From: Turnera subulata
Taxonomy: Eukaryota > Streptophyta > Magnoliopsida > Malpighiales > Passifloraceae
Direction: 5' to 3'
Length of the DNA: 64,000 nt
NCBI GenBank assembly: GCA_028386065.3
Contig: JAKUCV010002348.1
Span: 45,785-109,784 of the forward strand
In this document: piece by piece, positions 11,358 through 22,547 of the stretch
Layout: every line of letters begins with the position of its first letter
How positions within the stretch are numbered: the first letter of the stretch is position 1
Program-made: the position numbers and the translations under genes
The notes under the pieces: model-generated
Told to the model about the DNA's origin: nothing
What the model saw: the letters and a program-made list of their open reading frames with translations, nothing else
Database searches by the model: none

Positions 11358-14300
11358 ATGGAAGAACTCGACGCCGAGAAGGAGAAGCTCCGCTCTCACT
11401 TCCTCCACGTCCTGCGCAGCAGACGCTCCCCGGACGGTGAACCAAAATCTAAATCCGAACCATCCGTTTTCTCTTCTTACTCTGCTTTCGCCATTACTAT
11501 TCTGAGTTACTTTGTGTCTTCTTTTTATCTAATCTAGCAGTTGAGTTACGTGTGGAACCTGCAAAGCCGGTGGAGAATCCTCTGTATCAAGGGAGTCCGC
11601 CCCCAAAATTCAGTAAGGTTGACTTTTCTTTTTTTCTTCTCGGTTCTCCTTTTTTCATTTCCTTGACTTTTCATTTTAAGGTTTAACTTGAGTCTCATAC
11701 TTATTGGACAGGCAATGGTGTCCTGTCCAAGAGAGGAGATTGAGACTCTTAAGGAGCAGTTGAAAGAGGAGAATCTGTATTTGACTACTGAGGTAGTAAT
11801 GATTTGTCGTCAATTAGTGCTTAATGAGATCGATTTATTGTGTTTGTGATTTCTGTAAGAATTGATTTTATTTGATTGATTGGAAGGAAGGAGAGCAAGG
11901 GAGGTTGCCGGTGCTGATTCTGAGCTTGAAAGACGGGAAAGAGACGCGACGACCTGCCGTTGTGTTCCTCCACAGCACAAACAAGTGCAAGGAGTGGTTA
12001 CGGCCGTTGCTTGAGGTTTAGTTAATTACCTGAAACGGAAATTCTTGAGCCGAATTTGTAGAGAAGGTTGTTGTTGTTGACGCATTCTTTGTGTCTGTCT
12101 GTTTTTTTTCAAGGCATATGCTTCGAGGGGCTACGTAGCTGTTGCTATTGATTCACGTTATCATGGTGAACGTGCCAAGACTAAGACTACCTACGACGAT
12201 GTAAGAACTGGATACTGTCTTTTTTTTTTTTTTCTTCTTTTTGTGGAACTAGATTCGCTACACTTTGAGCATGGATAATTTTTCACCATATTGACTTTTG
12301 ATTACAGGCTCTTGTATCAGCATGGAAGAAAGGTGATACAATGCCGTTTATATTTGACACGGTAAAATTTCGTTGTTTGCATAGTGTATTGCGGTTGTTG
12401 ATCTGAAACAATACTTGCTTATGAAAAAGTTTCGAGTTTCGTATGGTTTATAGGATTCTTGAGGTCAACCTTTTTGTTCAATTGGGACAAAGGGTGCTTC
12501 ACTTTCTGAATTGCTTAAGATTTTGACGTTGTAGGCCTGGGACTTGATTAAGCTGGCTGATTATCTGAGTCAGAGAGAGGATATTGATCCTACCAGGATA
12601 GGAATTACCGGAGAATCACTAGGAGGTAGGTTGTGCGACGACATTGAAGCAAATGGCTAAGTTAAGCTTTTACCTTTTGCTTTTGGACATTGAAATTAAG
12701 CTTCTACTTTGTTATCATTATCTGATGCAGGAATGCATGCATGGTTTGGTGCTTTTGTTGACACCCGATATGCAGTGGTTGTCCCGATAATTGGAGTCCA
12801 GGTCTGCTCTGTAGAAAAATGGTACAATTTACCAAAGACATTAAATTATACTTAGAACAACTTGCTAAATGCATGTGATGCAATTACAGGGATTTCGTTG
12901 GGCCATAGACAATGATAAGTGGCAAGCTCGAGCTGACAGTATAAGGCCTGTGTTTGAAGGTATAATGCACAGACAATTAGTTGCAATCTAAAACAAGGAG
13001 AAGTAACCGGGGAACCCCTGCAAGATGATTCACTTTTGATTTGCTTTCACTATGATACTCCAATTCCAAACTGAAACTGAAGCACAAATGATTTGTATTT
13101 TTCGACTGCCAAATTGAATCGTTTCCAGCAAGAGGCGATTTGCTTTTCATTCTACTTCTCTCGTATAACTATATTTCAACTGGAGATGTTTGGCTCTTGC
13201 ATATCTGATTCACAAAGTTCTTTGATTACAGAAGCACGCGGAGATTTAGGCAAAAGTGCAATCGATAAAGAAGTGGTAGAAAAGGTTTGTTGCATTTTTC
13301 ACCTCCAGAAATGTAGCCATGTCTGACCAGCCTTCTAATTTCGTTCTAATCCTCATCTAGTGAAATAAAAAAGGATCATGCATTAGCTTCTTGCTTTTCA
13401 TTTCTTTCTATCGGTCTTTTATATCATTTACCATAGTAACCGAGTCCACAGTTCATATTTTATTTTAGTAGGATTATAACTAACCTGTAGAAAGGCCATA
13501 TGCAGCCTATGAACAATAACTTCAGATTGAATCAAGATCTCTATCTTTTGTTCAAGCGAGTTAAAGTTCAGTTGTTTGTACTGTCACCCTCTTCGCAGGT
13601 CTGGAATAGGATCGCACCAGGTCTGGCCTCTACCTTTGATTCGTCATACACAATTCCAGCAATTGCACCACGTCCTCTGCTGATTCTTAATGGTACGACT
13701 ACTGCTCTTGACTTCAATAAGTATATGAGAGTCTCTGATTAAGTCATTTATCCAGCAAAAAAAAGAAAGAGATATAATACTACGAGTTATGTAGAATGAA
13801 TCAAAGTGAACCCTTCCTGCAACTGGAAGATATTGGTAGCGTGGATACCCCATTTGTGGGCACTCATCCTGGTGCTTCCATTTCACTCTGGCTTAAAAAC
13901 ATTTTATGAATTCTAAGTTCTAACAGCTGAAGCTTAAAGCCATTGGTTTTTGGTGATACATGTACCTGGAAATTCCGAATCTTAGTGCAGCATTGTTCTT
14001 TATTGCTGTCAGTTGATAGATTGAAATTTCTTATGATGGCCAAAATTTAAGGGGATTTTGATTACAGCTTCTTCAGGCTGGTTATAATCACAACATATTT
14101 GAATTTGCAAATATAGGGGCAGAAGATCCTCGTTGCCCACTAGGAGGTCTGGAAATTCCCAAATCAAGAGCAATCAAGGCTTATGAAGGAGCACACAGTC
14201 TGGATAAATTTAAGGTACACTGCTGTGCAGTCTTTTGGAAGGTTTAAAATGCAAATTATGAATTCCCATTTCCAACTTCACATATGCCCGTTCTGCTTCT

Positions 14301-14564
14301 GCATGTGTGTGAAAATTCTCTTTCATTTCATGCAATTCATAATGTTTCATCCCCTTCCTTTTCAAAAGCACGTTTGTTTTGAAATACATGCTGCATATAT
14401 TGATAGGTCGTCCAAGCAACTATTGTTGGTGGGTTCTGCATACATAAATGACGTCCTTCCATAACATGCAGGTGATTGCCGAACCTGGAATCGGACATCA
14501 AATGACACCTTTGATGGTCAAACAAGCAAGTGATTGGCTTGACAAGTTCCTTTTAAAGCATTGA
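11358..14564 (+). CDS. alpha/beta-hydrolase fold protein
   Basis: Thirteen exons (11358-11436, 11541-11617, 11712-11792, 11887-12015, 12114-12200, 12308-12361, 12535-12625, 12731-12801, 12890-12959, 13232-13284, 13599-13692, 14117-14214, 14472-14564) join in frame to about 358 residues ending in DKFLLKH. The nucleophile elbow is GESLGG, the probable acid is the Asp of NGAEDPRCPLGG and the base is the His of GIGHQMTP. The order Ser-Asp-His is that of a dienelactone hydrolase/acyl-peptidase-like fold, and LHSTNKCKEW precedes the first helix. It resembles the Arabidopsis hydrolase with a PVENPLYQ motif near the N-terminus. The substrate is unknown. No signal peptide or membrane span is seen, so it is probably cytosolic. 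Confidence 0.85.
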
Positions 14565-15617
14565 GGCGACCCGGTTTTTTATTCTCCTCTGTTGCACCCG
14601 AACAATCTCCCCTGTATTATTATATCCATAATAAAACCATGTAACTATAGACAATTTGATGAACTAGTATATTTTGCGTTTCTTAGTCATTATTAGCATA
14701 ATCTGCACTGCCAGAAGATGCAACTTTTCGATTAGAAACTTTGTTACCATCATGTTCCATCTCTTCTCTTTTAAGTATCCAGGTCAGGTTTCCATCTCTT
14801 AAGTACCCAGTTCAGGTTTACACTTTTTCTACTTCAAGTCACAGTATGAAACAGAAATAATGACAGTATAACACGTAGTAATTAGAAGCCTGGATGCGGA
14901 GGCAACACCTTGAATATGAGCAGGATTTGAAACGCCAATAACCCAGTATCTTATAGTTGTAAGTAGATCGTACAATTTATTCATTCCAAAGTTCAAGTCA
15001 ACGAAGCATTGAGATGCTGCGGTCAGTACAGAGCATTGAGAAAGGCAGCTCTTGATAAGAATGTTGGTATCTTATTGGTACACATCACTAGGGTTTTTGG
15101 TATCTTTGATTTTGCAAAGTTCCAGTAGCAACCCCAAACTATTGAATGCATTGCTGTCTTCTTTCAAACTAAAATTTAAACTGGCCAAAATTCTCTGCAA
15201 ATAGTTGCACATTTCGAGCGTTAATGCACAAATTAATTTAAGGGAGAAAGTACAGTTTCTTAAGAAACTGTACCAATTTAAGTGGCAATTTTACGTTCGA
15301 GAAGGGCCTATCCTATCATAATAGTAACATAATTACTAGTTTTCTCAACAGCATATCCCAGTTTGGTCCAAAAATAGTATAATTAGTTTAGTTTCCAGTT
15401 CCTTATTCCTGGCTCAAATAAGAACTGAATACTTTCATTGTCACCATCCCATTTTAACAACTCTGAACAATATCAGTTGGCATCACTAATTTCTCATTCT
15501 ATTAGCCTGCATAAATGCCTCCTCCCTTCCTCAATTCTTCAAAACATTCCTTCCCACTCTTTTTGCAGCATCCTAAACTACAATTACAAGCCTCAAGAAT
15601 AGTGAAGAGTTAGAAAC
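14565..15617. other. intergenic region with left copy of a direct repeat
   Basis: This is the hydrolase 3' UTR followed by non-coding DNA. Positions about 14738-15068 are a near copy of 17838-18200. The remainder is AT-rich, with no gene. The ~140 bp before 15618 should hold the pectate lyase leader. Confidence 0.6.
14738..15068 (+). repeat. direct repeat, left copy (DR1)
   Basis: The segment begins TTTGTTACCATCATG and ends CAGCTCTTGATAAGAATG. It aligns with 17838-18200 with only scattered differences, including a short CTTCAAGTCACAGTATGAAA re-duplication in the right copy. The two copies bracket the pectate lyase gene in the same orientation. Confidence 0.85.
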
Positions 15618-17051
15618 ATGTCTTCCTCATGGCACTTTGTATTGGTTCTTTCTATTGCCACCATATACTTCTTAGCAAATGCCAGCTTTGTCCAAGGGTT
15701 GAATGCCATTGATAAATGTTGGAGACCAAATCCCAACTGGAGAAGAATGAGGATGCAACTAGCTACATGCTCTGTAGGATTTTCCGGGAAGATGACTAAC
15801 AATATTGGAAAAGATACAATACAATACACGGTGACCGACCCTAGTGATGATCCATCAAACCCCAAACCGGGTACGTTAAGATATGGAGCTACCATGATCA
15901 CCGGGAAAGTATGGATCACTTTCAAGAACAAGATGAGCATTAAACTTCAGAAACCCCTTCTTGTTAGCAGCTTCACTTCCATTGATGGTCGCGGCGTGGA
16001 TGTTGACATTACAGGCGTTGGATGCCTTGTATTGTACAAGGTATGCATCATATTCCACAATACAATGCACCTTCAATCTCTATAGTTCTATTTGCATACT
16101 GCATTTGACATATTTGATTCCTTATATGCAAATCCTTTTTCTTATTCAGGTTACAGACGTAATCATTCATGGTCTCAAGATTCATCATTGCAACTCCCAC
16201 GGGCCTAGCTCGGTGATGGGGCCAGATGGGAAGCTAATGCCTCTAGGCCAAATGGATGGTGATGCAATTAGGCTGGTCACTGCATCAAAAATTTGGATAG
16301 ACCACAATACGTTGTACTCTTGCCATGATGGTCTTCTTGATGTTACTCGTGGATCCACAGGCATAACCATTTCTAACAACTGGTTTAGAGACCAAGACAA
16401 GGTTATGCTTTTGGGACATGATGATGGGTATGTAAGGGATAAGGATATGAAGGTGAGTGTCATCTTCAATCATTTTGGACCAAACTGCAACCAACGCATG
16501 CCAAGGTACTTCTTACTTTTCTTCTGAATCCTGGAGATTGAAATTCTTCAGTCTTTTTCTGGTTATATTCAAAGTAAATAATTCAATCATGTTCCACACC
16601 TAAAAATGCAGAGTCCGATTTGGATATGCACACGTAGCAAACAACTTCTACAGAGGATGGGAACAATATGCCATTGGAGGAAGCATGAATCCTAGTATCA
16701 AGAGTGAATCCAATTTCTTCGTTGCACCAGAATCAGGAACCAAGGAGGTAAAGATCCTTTTGACTAAGGGGAACGAACAACTTGTTTTTAAAAGAGAATA
16801 CTAACCTAATAACCTGAACTTTTTGACAGGTAACATGGAGAAATGGGATTGATAAGAGCAGCAACCCATGGAATTTCTACTCAAAGGGAGACTTCTTCAA
16901 GAATGGAGCTTCTTTTGTGCAAACAGGACTAGGTCGGGCAAAGCCTAACTATACTAAAGAGCAAATGTTCAAGATTGTGGATGCCAAATCAGTGAAGTCA
17001 TTATCAAGTTCTTCAGGTGCTTTGAAGTGCAAAACAAGATCAACATGCTAA
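15618..17051 (+). CDS. pectate lyase (PL1, Amb a 1-like)
   Basis: Four exons (15618-16040, 16150-16505, 16612-16747, 16830-17051) give 378 residues. A hydrophobic signal peptide (residues 1 to about 27, ending ASFVQG) targets secretion to the cell wall. Next comes the pre-lyase motif [11 protein letters not shown], then the parallel beta-helix core with [16 protein letters not shown] and [17 protein letters not shown]. The GHDDGY loop and [19 protein letters not shown], which holds the catalytic RxRxG arginines, follow. Family enzymes cleave demethylesterified homogalacturonan by Ca2+-dependent beta-elimination. The [13 protein letters not shown] calcium region is slightly divergent from the common CxDGLxDAxxGST form but keeps both Asp residues. 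The frame is complete, so activity is likely. The C-terminus is Ser-rich and ends with two Cys. Pollen or fruit expression is plausible but not visible in the sequence. Confidence 0.93.
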
Positions 17052-17658
17052 CATGCTAAGAAGAAGAGAACGATCCTCCATATATAGAAACATGGAGTAG
17101 TTTCGTAATCTCTCTTTGTGCTCACAAAAGGAAGTTAGTTCGTACCAATAAATATACAAATATATTATTTATCCTCAAATTATTCTTGGTCAACTTGCAT
17201 AAACTTTTTAAAATGATTTTCTTGAGTTCATATTAAGCTGAATCTCCTCGCCACAGGAGAACGAAATTTTCAAGTCAGTAATGATGAAGGTATTACTATC
17301 TACAAAGTGGCATTTAATGATGTGATTATAATGCCTAACATCAAAGGTTAAGATTTAGTCCTAACAGTAACGACTTTCCAGAGACAGAAGTAGCATATTT
17401 GTAGGGCATAAAGCCTGAAAAATAAAAAAGAAAAGCATTCTCTCCAAAGGTAGGTCCATCCGGCATTCCAGCTTTATTCCCAGCTTCACGAAAAAGGAAA
17501 AAAGAATTCCAAATGGTCTGCACAATGAAGGAAATGAACAAAAGCCAAAAGAATCCTATTATGAAGCCACCAATTAGACCTCCACTCCCAGTAGACAGCC
17601 TAAAAGAAGAAAAGAAAACTCCAGGAAACTACGGACAACCTCCTCGTGCTAGAAAAAA

Positions 17659-17853
17659 TTAATAGACCCTCTGATTATCAAGGTAGTTCCAACCATGGAG
17701 TGTAATCCGGGGGCTGACTCTGGTAGGCACCTTAAATTTTAGCTTGATGTTCATCTTCTCCCCAGGCCCTAGCAAAAAGTAATTGTCTGAATAATGAATT
17801 GGGAGAATTCTTGTATCTTCTCCTTCCTCGTAATCTGTCTTTGTTACCATCAT
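17659..17853 (-). pseudogene. C-terminal remnant of plant endo-beta-mannosidase (GH2)
   Basis: The minus-strand frame reads [19 protein letters not shown], then [18 protein letters not shown] and [18 protein letters not shown], then a stop. This matches the extreme C-terminal Ig-like domain of plant mannosylglycoprotein endo-beta-mannosidase (family GH2), which acts on Man-beta-GlcNAc of N-glycans. Only this last exon is recognisable and the sequence upstream on this strand quickly loses homology. It is therefore a gene tail, most likely a relic left by the local duplication, although a neighbouring diverged exon around 18190-18290 cannot be excluded. Confidence 0.65.
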
Positions 17854-18200
17854 GTTTCCATCTCTTCTCTTTTAAGTATCCAGGTCAGGTTTCCATCTCT
17901 TACGTACCCAATTCAGGTTTCCATTTTTTCTACTTCAAGTCACAGTATGAAACACTTCAAGTCACAGTATGAAACAGAAATAATGACAGTATAACACGTA
18001 GTAATTAGAAGCCTGGATGCGGAGGCAAGACCCTGAATGTGAGCAGGATTTGAAACGCCAAAAACCCAGTATCTCATAGTTGTAAGTAGATCGTACAATT
18101 ATTCATCCCAAAGTTCAAGTCAACGGAGCATTGAGATGCCGCAATCAGTACAGAGCATTAAGAAAGGCAGCTCTTGATGACGCTAAGAATGCTGGGTTCA
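17838..18200 (+). repeat. direct repeat, right copy (DR2)
   Basis: This is the partner of 14738-15068. It overlaps the beginning of the endo-beta-mannosidase remnant: the shared part starts at the TTTGTTACCATCATG that lies at the 5' edge of that exon. The repeat therefore probably derives from an intron of the lost mannosidase gene. Confidence 0.85.
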
Positions 18201-18788
18201 AATACGGTCATCCAGAATCCATATCGTGTAGCTCACTTCAGGCTGCCCAGAAGTTTTCAGCAGAAGGGCAACGATCTTTGTCCCTGTGAGGCAATCGAAT
18301 CATTCCCTATAGGAGACATCATCAGTTCATCATAGTTCCTCACTTTGTAAATCCTTTTGCACAAATATCTGCCGGTGAATGTCACGTTCTTATAAAGCTT
18401 TTGACTGGACAGGAGAATTGTACCTTTGGCCCAAACAGAAAAGAACAGGAGAATTGCATGATACGCTTGAGTAATCCAATGTCTATGGTACAAAACTTGC
18501 ACAAATATTCAGCAACTTGGCGTTCATCTATGCAGACCATACAGTTGCTAAATCTCAAACGAGAATACAGCATGAAACTTCATGAGGATGAGAGTAAAGA
18601 AAAAGAAACACCAGCTGATAGCTGATATACAACCAAACTTGGCTTATTATTTATGGGGCAAATTGAAAGGATATATCACCAATTAAAATGGTCCACTGGC
18701 TTAAAGAATTACATTGTACGTACCATAATTGTTCAACAACAGTTTGTAACGTTACACGCTTCACCATCTAATAGATAATCTGCACAGG

Positions 18789-20651
18789 TCAACCTTTCTT
18801 TGGTGAGGCAGCAAGCCTAGTATACATTCTCGCCATAGATTGATAGCCTCTGATGTCCCCAGAGCGCAGAAGATTGCCTGGACCAAAGCAATGCCACATG
18901 GAAAAGGAAAGCAATTAGAGGCAAGCAGGTCCACGAGGGGAGAGTAATCCTTGGATTGTGAAACATTGGAGTAAAAATTGTTAAATAAGCAAATCCTGCT
19001 CTATCCTAAGTTTGGTAGCTCTCACATTAGGTTCAATCTGATCAAGACATTGAGTAAGATTCCATACCAAAACTTCTCATCCAAAAGTACCCTTACCGTG
19101 TACAACTACGAACCGAAAAGTTTGTTAAATGAAAAAAAGAAGGAAAAAAATAAACCAATGAACAAACAACAAAAAGAAGCTAAGATAACCCAGCCAATCC
19201 ACTCCTCGTTCCTCAACAATCTAATTTCTGAACAAAGCCTTGAGATTTTCATGCTCCGCATCTCCTTGACCACCTTATAAAGCAAGGAACCATACAAATA
19301 CGAACTAGAGGGGGCAGATAGATGGAAGAGATCTTTCTCTTCATCAACAATAAGATTAAAGTAACTTTTAAAATTTTTCTACCAAACAATTCGAGAAACT
19401 TAAGACCATCATAAATCTCATCTTCTTACCATGCCTAATCAATGCAGAGTCCCTCCTACGGGGAGTTGTCTGATTAATCCTTCTTTTCTAGGCATATTTT
19501 GTTGAAACAAAAAATTGATAAACTTTGAACAAAGTACCTGAGTCACAATTCAGAGGGCTATCAGGTTCAGGGTGAGCCATCAAAGCAATTATAGCCCTAC
19601 AAACAGATTGAAGAGTCCATGCAGGGCTCCATGCATTCTTCAGGATATCAAGGCATATCTCTCCAGTCTGCAAGACAAAATAATAAAAATTAACAGTAAA
19701 TACTACACCACTCACATTGATAGTATCAAATATTAGGAGAAAAACCAAAGAGCACCTCTTAATCCAACAGTAATACCACAAAATGGCCACTACATCACGC
19801 CCAGGCATTGGTGTAACTTGTCCAATTTCAGATTCTTAAAAATGTAGGATTCCCTCCCCTTGTTTCACAACACTTGATACTAGTAATAATATGCGCTAAG
19901 GAGAAGCTTGCACAGGAAAAATTATTTTCATATAAGAAACTGTTTGACTATTCCCCAATATGAAACCAGAACAAGCTCAAATCTAGCTGGAGACAGAAAA
20001 AGGATGCGTCTTGTCTTCCTGAGGGAGCATTAACTTCCTACTTCTTTTTGAAACCAACCCAGTAAATGTGAAAGAGAAAGGAGGAAAAACAAAAGGTTCA
20101 CAAGAATCAAAATAGGGGCTACACAGCACATAAAACACAGCATGGCATCATACTTTCCCTACGGCCCAAAAACAGTATAAAGCCATCAAGCAAGACATCG
20201 TATACCTTAAAATGCACATTTGGATGAAATATCTTCGTCAAGAACCGCACTTGGGGAGGCTGCAAAGGATACTGCTCTGGAACAGAAAAGGCAAGCTGGA
20301 AAACTCCGCCCTCATAAGGTGTCTCCGATGGCCCCTAGACACAAGACAATACTTATGAAATTGTTGAACAACAGATTTACAAAATTAATGCATCTCAACT
20401 CAGAATACCTTGATAAGGGCAGTCCATTTGAAAATATTGGAGTCATCACAAACTAGTTGAATATCCGGATCAGCAGCCTTCTCGCGCTGCACCTCTTTGT
20501 ATTCCTTAAAAAGCCTTGCCCTTGATGTCTACAAGTCCATAGGATACAAATGCAAACTTGGATTTAGAACTCTTAAAGAAACAAGGCAAATATACGAGTA
20601 ACAAACAATACGTGAAACAGAAGAATTTCACGGTTAGAGGCTAACCTGCAT
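18789..20651 (-). CDS. PEX4: peroxin-4 / ubiquitin-conjugating enzyme E2 (UBC21)
   Basis: Five minus-strand exons (20651-20646, 20528-20409, 20334-20206, 19667-19538, 18877-18789) join exactly to 157 codons, the length of Arabidopsis PEX4/UBC21. The first exon encodes only Met-Gln. The core has the HPN motif (FHPNVH) and the active cysteine C90 in TGEICLDILKNAWSPAW, followed by HPEPDSPLNCDSG. In plants this E2, anchored at the peroxisome membrane by PEX22, monoubiquitinates the PTS1 receptor PEX5 so that it can be recycled. The C-terminus ends SPKKG. All splice sites are GT-AG. The 5' UTR seems to extend upstream, perhaps with an intron, to about 21200. Confidence 0.95.
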
Positions 20652-22547
20652 GCTGGCAGCTGCTTATGTGACCTAAAAAACCTCAAAAAGCGATCTGACC
20701 TGCATGATTAGAACATAATCATCTAGCAAATAATGCCAATTCACACAAAATGAAAACTTCTTGGCATTTTTATTTCGGCTTGCATTGAGTTTCATTCCCG
20801 TAGTCTAAATAGCTAACATTCGCAAATAGATAGAGTGAAAAACAACTAGCAAAACGAACAGCAAACAACAAAAGGCCATAATCCTTAGTCAAAAAGGAAA
20901 AAAAATTATTGCCTATCAGCAAAAACCTCGAAGAAGAAGATGAGAACTTAAAATCAGTAACCAAATCCACGGAAACTTATCATAAGAGAACAACACCCTG
21001 AATGAAAGAATCCGGAATAAGAAACCCAGTTTCAAGGGCATATATTTAACTTTCTCAGAAATCCCTCCTATCATATCCTCCATGCTGATTAGAGCGGCAT
21101 CCGAACAAGCAATAAAGCATAAATTACCCGCAGATCAGAGGAGAGAAGGGAAGGACCAGGTGATTTACAAGAAGCTTAAGATCAGAATCTTACCTGTCGT
21201 GGTAATTAATCTGAGACTAAGCTGGATTGTGACTTTGATGTGTCTTGTAGTAATTCGAGAACTGGAACCGGGACTTGATTCTCGTTGTAAGAGATTTATT
21301 TTATGCGCCTTCTTGTTTTGTATGTATATGTATATACACTCGATAGGAAGAAAAGAATGTTATTTATTTATTTATTTTGACCGCTTCTATTCTACTATCT
21401 CTCCCTCGTTTTTGAGACACATTGACGGTCCAGATTTGCAACTTTGCTGCCCGATGTAATTATGCCATTATGCTTATGTGGCCAAAACGCAGAAAGGCGA
21501 TGATGAATTTAAAATGAATTCCAATCAGAAGGAAGGCCAAACGAACCTGGGGATGTAGAATTCGGAACCAAACACGATAGTTGCCCAAAGGAGATTTTGG
21601 TAAAAAAACACACCCGTAGACCGTAGACTTCAGCGTCCAATACAGAAAATTAGCTAGCGTCTCATTTGTACTTGTTGGAGTGGTAAGTGGTAACTGGTAA
21701 CCCATATACTGATGTATAATTTCTACCTCCACTAAATTCTGCCTCATACTATCAATAACTAGTAAATAAGATACTGTCTTAGCTAGATAGTAATTGTCTA
21801 GTTATATGTGTATGTACACCATAAATTCTAACAATCTCTTTTCCAATGATTAAAAAATTGGTGTACATACATTTACAATGCCTCCTAGATCAAACCACCA
21901 AAGAACATAAGCGTTTATTGATACTTTCAAAAGAAATTGAGCCGATGATCAGAGTTCAAAGGAAAAACAGCAGGAGAGCTGGCAAAGCTTGCTAGGGCAA
22001 AACACAAACTCCGAAATAACAATCACTCAAATGTGGCAGTAACAAAGTTGCCCTCCTCTACTCTCATTCGATCTTTATAACTTCATTCCTGCTCCCATAT
22101 CACTTTGCAAACAAAATACAAGTCCACGCTTTTAGTTCACCAGATATAGCCTATTCCAGTTTCAGAGGTTGAGAGTTTGAAACTACAAAATCACGTCCCC
22201 GAGAATGCCAACATCACTTGTTTAAGTACTAAACATCAATCCTGATACAAGTACAGCACCAAGTAGTTGCGTTCAACGAACCTACTTACTTTACATTATG
22301 TATCAAGCCCAAATGAACAAAGGTATTTTGCTTATCACAGATCCCGTCAAATCCAACCTAAATTAGAGTATTCATTTTTCTCTTTCTCTACAAAGAATGT
22401 ACATGAATGCCAAACAACACAAATATGGGATCAAAGGAAAAAATATATATATTAAAATATAACTGCAAAAAAGCAATGAAGGAAAGAAGAAACAATTTAG
22501 CAAACAAAAATTTAAAAAGAAAAAAAGAAGTGCAACCATTCACGATT
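20652..22547. other. PEX4 leader and TOL 3' region
   Basis: No protein gene is supported here. From 20652 to about 21230 is the probable 5' UTR and promoter of PEX4. From about 21900 to 22547 is the probable 3' UTR of the convergently oriented downstream part of the TOL gene. A TTATTTATTTATTTATTTT run lies at 21360-21378. Confidence 0.5.

Larger units (their letters stand above)
17052..18788. other. intergenic region with gene relic and right direct repeat
   Basis: This region holds the pectate lyase 3' UTR, a minus-strand remnant of a GH2 endo-beta-mannosidase gene (about 17659-17853), the right copy of the direct repeat, and the presumed PEX4 3' UTR. No further gene is supported from 18260 to 18788. 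Confidence 0.55.

Noticed and set aside
21080..21459. 125-codon plus-strand open frame near the PEX4 promoter
   Set aside because: No homology and it overlaps the likely PEX4 leader on the opposite strand.
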